In this document: piece after piece, positions 60,270-64,000 of the stretch
How positions within the stretch are numbered: position 1 is the first letter of the stretch
Layout of the letters: each line of letters starts with the position of its first letter
Source of the DNA: Phycisphaeraceae bacterium
GTDB lineage: Bacteria > Planctomycetota > Phycisphaerae > Phycisphaerales > UBA1924
Direction: 5' to 3'
DNA: 64,000 nucleotides
Assembly (NCBI GenBank): GCA_019636565.1
Contig: JAHBXG010000001.1
Location: forward strand, 124,001-188,000
Notes under the pieces: model-generated
Database searches by the model: none
Told to the model about the DNA's origin: nothing
Seen by the model: the letters and a program-made list of their open reading frames with translations, nothing else
Program-made: the position numbers and the translations under genes

Positions 60270-61451
60270 ATGAACAGATTCGTATTGGCCTTTTCCATCC
60301 TGCTGGCCGCCGCCTGCACGCACGCCCCCGCGCAAACCTGCACCGGGCAGGTCGGACACTGGCGCTTCGATGGCAACGTGCTCGATTCTTCAGGTCTCGC
60401 GAATGACGGTATCTTTTTCGGGTCAACGCCGAACTATGTACCCGGAGTATCCGGCCAGGCGCTCGAGCTGAACGGAACTTCGGACTTTGTCCGCGTCGCG
60501 AACGCTCCGTCACTCAATCCGTTGAGCGCGATATCGCTCGCGGCCTGGGTCAAGCCCCGCACGTTCTCAGGCAGCGGCAGCGACCCCATCATCGACAAGG
60601 GCTATTTCGGCCACTCGTTTCCTTATTACCAATATCAACTCAACGTGACCGGCAATCTCTATGGCAGCAGCCCCGGCACGCTCGGTTTCTATTGCGGGGC
60701 CAGCGGATCGCCGTTTGGCGCCTCCACCGGAGGTGGCTTCTGGTCGCCCAACCAATGGTACTTTGTGGTGGGCACGTACGACGGCGCCGCCGTCCGCTTT
60801 TTCGCGAACGGCGAATTGGTGGACGAGCACCCCGCGGCTGGCTCTCTGAGCGACTACGGCAAGCCGGTGCAGTTCGGTAAATTCAACAACCTCGACTTCT
60901 ATCTCCCCGCGACCATCGACGAGATCCGCATTTTCGATCGCGCACTCTCGCCCGATGAAATCCATGCGCTTTATGCGAATCCCGCGGATGCCGCGGCAGT
61001 CTGGCCCCCTACTTCGGGTGTGTGCGCCGGTGGCAGTGCTTCTTTCCAGGCGCTGCATCTCGACAGCGTGAGTCCCGCATATGCCTGGACCGTTGACGGC
61101 TCCCCCGTCACCGACGGCGTGATCGCCGGCGGATTCGTCGTGTCCGGCAGCGAGACGCAAACTTTGACGCTCAGCAACATCGCAGGAATTGACACGCACA
61201 CGATCGGCTGCACCATCACGTCGTGCGGCGGAACCGCAGTCGCGACCACGGCGTCCGTCAAAGCCTGCGCCGCCGACTTTGATTGCAATGCGCAGGTGGA
61301 CGACGAGGATTTTGTTGTCTTTGCCTCGGCGTACAACGAGTTGGTCATCCCTCCCGCCAACGCCCTGTGCGACCTGAACGGCGATTCATTCGTCGACGAC
61401 GCCGACTTTGTGCTCTTTGCCGGTGCCTACGACCAGCTGATTTGTCCGTAA
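60270..61451 (+). CDS. exported LamG/concanavalin-like protein with divergent dockerin-like tail
   Basis: A 393-residue protein. Signal peptide ('FSILLAAACTHAPAQ'), then a LamG/Laminin_G_3 jelly-roll ('GHWRFDGNVLDSSGLANDG', 'SISLAAWVKPRTFSG'-like strands, 'WYFVVGTYDGAAVRFFANG', 'ATIDEIRIFDRALSPDEI'), an Ig/PKD-like segment ('SFQALHLDSVSPAYAWTVDG'), and two tail repeats: 'DFDCNAQVDDEDFVVFASAY', where the Cys usually closing the repeat is missing (reads 'NELVIPP'), and 'DLNGDSFVDDADFVLFAGAY' ending 'LICP'. ATG 60270 follows AGGA by 8 bases. Likely binds glycans or another surface component. Confidence 0.88.
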   Translation: MNRFVLAFSILLAAACTHAPAQTCTGQVGHWRFDGNVLDSSGLANDGIFFGSTPNYVPGVSGQALELNGTSDFVRVANAPSLNPLSAISLAAWVKPRTFSGSGSDPIIDKGYFGHSFPYYQYQLNVTGNLYGSSPGTLGFYCGASGSPFGASTGGGFWSPNQWYFVVGTYDGAAVRFFANGELVDEHPAAGSLSDYGKPVQFGKFNNLDFYLPATIDEIRIFDRALSPDEIHALYANPADAAAVWPPTSGVCAGGSASFQALHLDSVSPAYAWTVDGSPVTDGVIAGGFVVSGSETQTLTLSNIAGIDTHTIGCTITSCGGTAVATTASVKACAADFDCNAQVDDEDFVVFASAYNELVIPPANALCDLNGDSFVDDADFVLFAGAYDQLICP

Positions 61452-61630
61452 CCCGACCTCACGACCGGTGATCCGGGCAAGGCCCCGGAAAAGGGATGCA
61501 AAATTCTTCATCTTGCAGTTTTTGTTTGGCGTGCGCGACCAACGTCAATATTCTCGGTCGGAGTGTCTGAAATCGCGCGCCCCTTTGCGTGAATCGGCGG
61601 GCGGCTTCGCTTCTATTGGTGGGAATCCTC

Positions 61631-64000
61631 ATGTCAATCAAGCGTGTTGCGTTTCGCGTGACCCCTCTCGCGATTTCCCTCCTTGCCGGCACCGCATCGG
61701 GGCAGGTTGTCAACTGGACCGGGGCCGCGGGCCCGAACTGGTTCGATGCGATCCAGAGCGGCAATTGCCCGAACACACAGCTCCAGTATTTCAACGGCTT
61801 CGGACAGATCGGCTGCGGCGGAGCCGTCTTTCCAAGTGCTTCCAACTTCGTCGTCGTGAACGCCGGAACGGGACCCAACATCAACGGGTCGTTCACCGTC
61901 GGAGGAATGTCCAATGCCTCCGGTGCAACAACGACTTGGAGCAGCGGCGATCTGAACTTCGGCAACGGACCGGGCGCGGGGCTGTCGAACTCCGGAGACT
62001 TTGTTCTGCCGACGGCGAACGATCGCAGCATTTTGTCGAGCACGATCACCAACGACGGACTTTTCCAGAGTTCCAGCTCCGGCACGCTCTACTTCCAAAC
62101 CTGCGCTTTTACCAATAACAATCTGCTGCTGCTGGATCGCGGAACCTGGCTCAACTACACCGGCACCAACTCGCTGCTCAACTCCGGAGAGATCGACAAG
62201 GCTTCGCCCGATCTCTTCACGATCACCGTCGCGACACAGCACGAGGGATATCTGGACGTGCAGGCGGGCACCCTGAGCCTGCAATCGACGTCGCTGACCG
62301 CCGGCAATTCCTCCGACTTTGTCGTTCGCGACGGCGCTCTGCTCAACCTCCAGAATCTTCTCATCGGCGGCACGCTGAACGGCACCGTGTCGGGTACCGG
62401 CGTCGCCCGCTTAACCGCGTCAACTTCGCAGAGCGAGAACGTTACCCTCAACGTCTTTGGTGCCGGCGGCATGACATGGGCGGATGGCGACTGGCACGCG
62501 TCGGCCAATCAACTTTTGAACACGGGGCTCTTCACGGTTTCCGGAGCCAGCGACCGCAGTTTCTTCAACGGCACACTGAACAACTCCTCGGTCATGGTCT
62601 TCACCTCTCCGGGAATTCTTTATTTCCAGACGCTCGCGTTCATCAACGCCCCCGGTAGCGACCTGCGTTTCTACGACGGCACATGGCGTAATTACACCGG
62701 CTCCAACTCGATAGTGAACCAGGGCACCATTCACAAATACGGCGGAACGACGTTTTCCACAGACGTTGCGTCGACGCTCGCGGGCGCGCTTCGCATCCAC
62801 CAGGGAACGATGCAGTTCAACTCGACGTCAATCAATTTTCAGAATCCCGTTGCGCCGATCGATGCGGGCGCCGTGTTGAATCTGAACAACACAACGCTGC
62901 AGGGCACCTTTGCCCCTTCGCTCGGATCCGGATCGGGCTGCGCGATCTTCGGCGGCTCCGCCCTCTCGAACGACCTGACCGTCGCCGCAGCCGGTGCCTC
63001 CGGCCTTTCCTGGAGCGGCGGCGATTGGCAATTCAATAGCCATCAACTCGTGAATAACGGACTGCTGACCGTTACCAACACATCCGACCGCAGCATTCTC
63101 CAGGCCGCCGTTCAGAACAATTCGTCATTCGTTTTTACTCCCGCCTCCATCTTGTATTTTCAGACCGCCAGTTTCACAAACGCCGGCACGCTCGAGTGGC
63201 AGCGCGGCACGTGGCGCAACTACACAGGCACCAACGCTCTGACCAGCACCGGCACGATCAAGAAAACCTCTGCGGACCCGTTCAACCTCAACGTCGCGAC
63301 CACGCTGACGGGACCGCTCTTGGTCCAGGGCGGGACGCTTTACTGCTCCGATATTCCTTTCGACTTCAAGCCTTCATCGAGCGTCACCGCGTCCGTCGGG
63401 ACGAGCATGGTCTTCGATCACTGCTCTTTCAAGGGCAAACTCAGCGCATCGGCAGCCGGCGCGTCGATCTCGTTGATCTCCAATTCATCGCTGAATGACG
63501 ACCTGACCACCCAGGTTTCCGGCTCTCCGGGATTCAATCATGTCGGAGGCGATTGGTCGCTGAACGGACATTCGCTGACTAACACCGGGCTCTATACGCT
63601 GAGCACCGCGGCCGATCGCAGCGTGTTTTCCGGTGCCATTTCGAATTCGGGAACTTTTGAGTCCGACTCCCCCGGCATCCTCTATTTCCAGACTCTGGCG
63701 CTCAGCAATTCGGGGATGCTCCGCTGGCATCGCGGCACGTGGACGAACTACACCGGCTCCAACTCGTTCTCCAATTCCGGCGTGATCGAAAAAGTGGATG
63801 CGACACCCTTTGCCTCGAGCGTCGCCTTTGCTCACACGGGGACCCTTCACGTAAAGGCGGGCAGCGTGTCGTTCAACGGCAACCCCGTCAACGCGACCGC
63901 ACTGTCCTACACCGACACGGCCTTTGGCTCTTCTCTTTCATTCAACAACTGTCTTTTCAGCGGCGTCATGCCCGGAAACTCCGGAGCGCCCGACACGATG
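61631..64000 (+). CDS. large exported repeat protein (about 177-residue units), truncated by the window edge
   Basis: 790 codons are visible with no stop before the edge. It begins with a signal peptide ('TPLAISLLAGTASGQVVNW') and then has at least four repeat units of 176-180 residues. Each unit contains 'W..GDW', '..LxNxGLxT', 'DRSxxxxxxxN', 'ILYFQTxxF', '(R/D)GTWxNYTGxNS' and 'GxIxK', which looks like a beta-solenoid or autotransporter-passenger type of fold. No catalytic motif is visible. It follows the LamG gene by 179 bases; by analogy with its neighbours it may carry the same dockerin-like module at its unseen C-terminus. Passenger adhesin or stalk component are possible roles. Confidence 0.88.
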   Translation, partial: MSIKRVAFRVTPLAISLLAGTASGQVVNWTGAAGPNWFDAIQSGNCPNTQLQYFNGFGQIGCGGAVFPSASNFVVVNAGTGPNINGSFTVGGMSNASGATTTWSSGDLNFGNGPGAGLSNSGDFVLPTANDRSILSSTITNDGLFQSSSSGTLYFQTCAFTNNNLLLLDRGTWLNYTGTNSLLNSGEIDKASPDLFTITVATQHEGYLDVQAGTLSLQSTSLTAGNSSDFVVRDGALLNLQNLLIGGTLNGTVSGTGVARLTASTSQSENVTLNVFGAGGMTWADGDWHASANQLLNTGLFTVSGASDRSFFNGTLNNSSVMVFTSPGILYFQTLAFINAPGSDLRFYDGTWRNYTGSNSIVNQGTIHKYGGTTFSTDVASTLAGALRIHQGTMQFNSTSINFQNPVAPIDAGAVLNLNNTTLQGTFAPSLGSGSGCAIFGGSALSNDLTVAAAGASGLSWSGGDWQFNSHQLVNNGLLTVTNTSDRSILQAAVQNNSSFVFTPASILYFQTASFTNAGTLEWQRGTWRNYTGTNALTSTGTIKKTSADPFNLNVATTLTGPLLVQGGTLYCSDIPFDFKPSSSVTASVGTSMVFDHCSFKGKLSASAAGASISLISNSSLNDDLTTQVSGSPGFNHVGGDWSLNGHSLTNTGLYTLSTAADRSVFSGAISNSGTFESDSPGILYFQTLALSNSGMLRWHRGTWTNYTGSNSFSNSGVIEKVDATPFASSVAFAHTGTLHVKAGSVSFNGNPVNATALSYTDTAFGSSLSFNNCLFSGVMPGNSGAPDTM
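61937..64000 (+). repeat. tandem intragenic repeats of about 530 bp
   Basis: Unit starts, judged from the Trp that opens the 'W..GD' motif (His in the fourth unit), are near 61937, 62477, 63011 and 63539, giving spacings of 540, 534 and 528 bases. The 'DRS' motif recurs near 62021, 62552, 63086 and 63614. Units are diverged in DNA, so they are not recent copies. Confidence 0.8.

Noticed and set aside
49467..61451. The exported cluster as a recent genomic island
   Set aside because: No integrase, att-like repeats or tRNA at its ends, and codon usage looks like that of the housekeeping neighbours; it reads as a native lineage-specific cluster.
1..64000. tRNA, rRNA, CRISPR or insertion-sequence elements
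   Set aside because: No cloverleaf, regularly spaced direct repeats, transposase or terminal inverted repeats were found by reading; a dedicated tRNA/ncRNA scan would be decisive.

Overview
The window looks like a chromosomal segment of a free-living, GC-rich member of the Planctomycetota, most probably the Phycisphaerae side of the phylum. The evidence is indirect but consistent: a TPR protein fused to two RNA polymerase alpha-CTD-like domains, secreted proteins ending in a dockerin-like 'DLNxDGxVDDxDF...AYNxLLCP' module, other exported proteins ending in PEP-CTERM-like helix plus 'RRRR' tails, a sulfatase, and frequent weak or absent Shine-Dalgarno sites. No rRNA, tRNA, CRISPR array, phage gene or transposase was recognised.

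Layout. 1-6.6 kb: TPR/alpha-CTD protein (cut by the left edge), secreted sulfatase, two tandem DUF1801 proteins, a GH76-like glycosidase and a MATE exporter. 6.7-13.2 kb: minus-strand block of pilM-pilN-pilO-pilP/gspC-like-pilB followed by pdxA; this is the inner-membrane platform and motor of a type IV pilus or type II secretion machine. 13.3-25.2 kb: housekeeping and envelope genes: futalosine hydrolase-like nucleosidase, an orphan HlyD-type adaptor, an HD-GYP protein, an M16-fold protein without its zinc motif, an Hsp70, an NfeD-like/flotillin pair, and pheT without its N-terminal tRNA-binding OB insert.

25.2-31.6 kb: two paralogous AraC regulators flanking an NHL-repeat PEP-CTERM protein, ilvE, a second PEP-CTERM protein and an unrecognised 427-residue protein with a possible N-terminal helix-turn-helix. 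31.6-43.9 kb: a secreted matrixin-like metalloprotease with the dockerin-like tail, an FHA-GAF-PP2C phosphatase, a glycosyltransferase divergent from pdxJ, folC and a long leuS. 43.9-49.2 kb: a complete branched-chain amino-acid ABC transporter (livK-H-M-G-F). 

49.4-64 kb: the most unusual part, a run of nine plus-strand exported proteins. The first two are polysaccharide hydrolases (GH15 and GH53) and the others carry Ig-like, HAF, LamG-like or unrecognised modules. Eight of the nine (from GH15 to the LamG protein) end in the same C-terminal module; the ninth, a repeat protein with a period of about 177 residues, runs off the right edge. The proteins differ in their N-terminal parts but share the C-terminal one, as expected for surface or extracellular proteins sorted or assembled through a common tag. 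Together with the pilus/T2SS platform, the PEP-CTERM proteins, the sulfatase, GH76 protein and MFP, the window describes a cell investing heavily in its surface and in polymer use.
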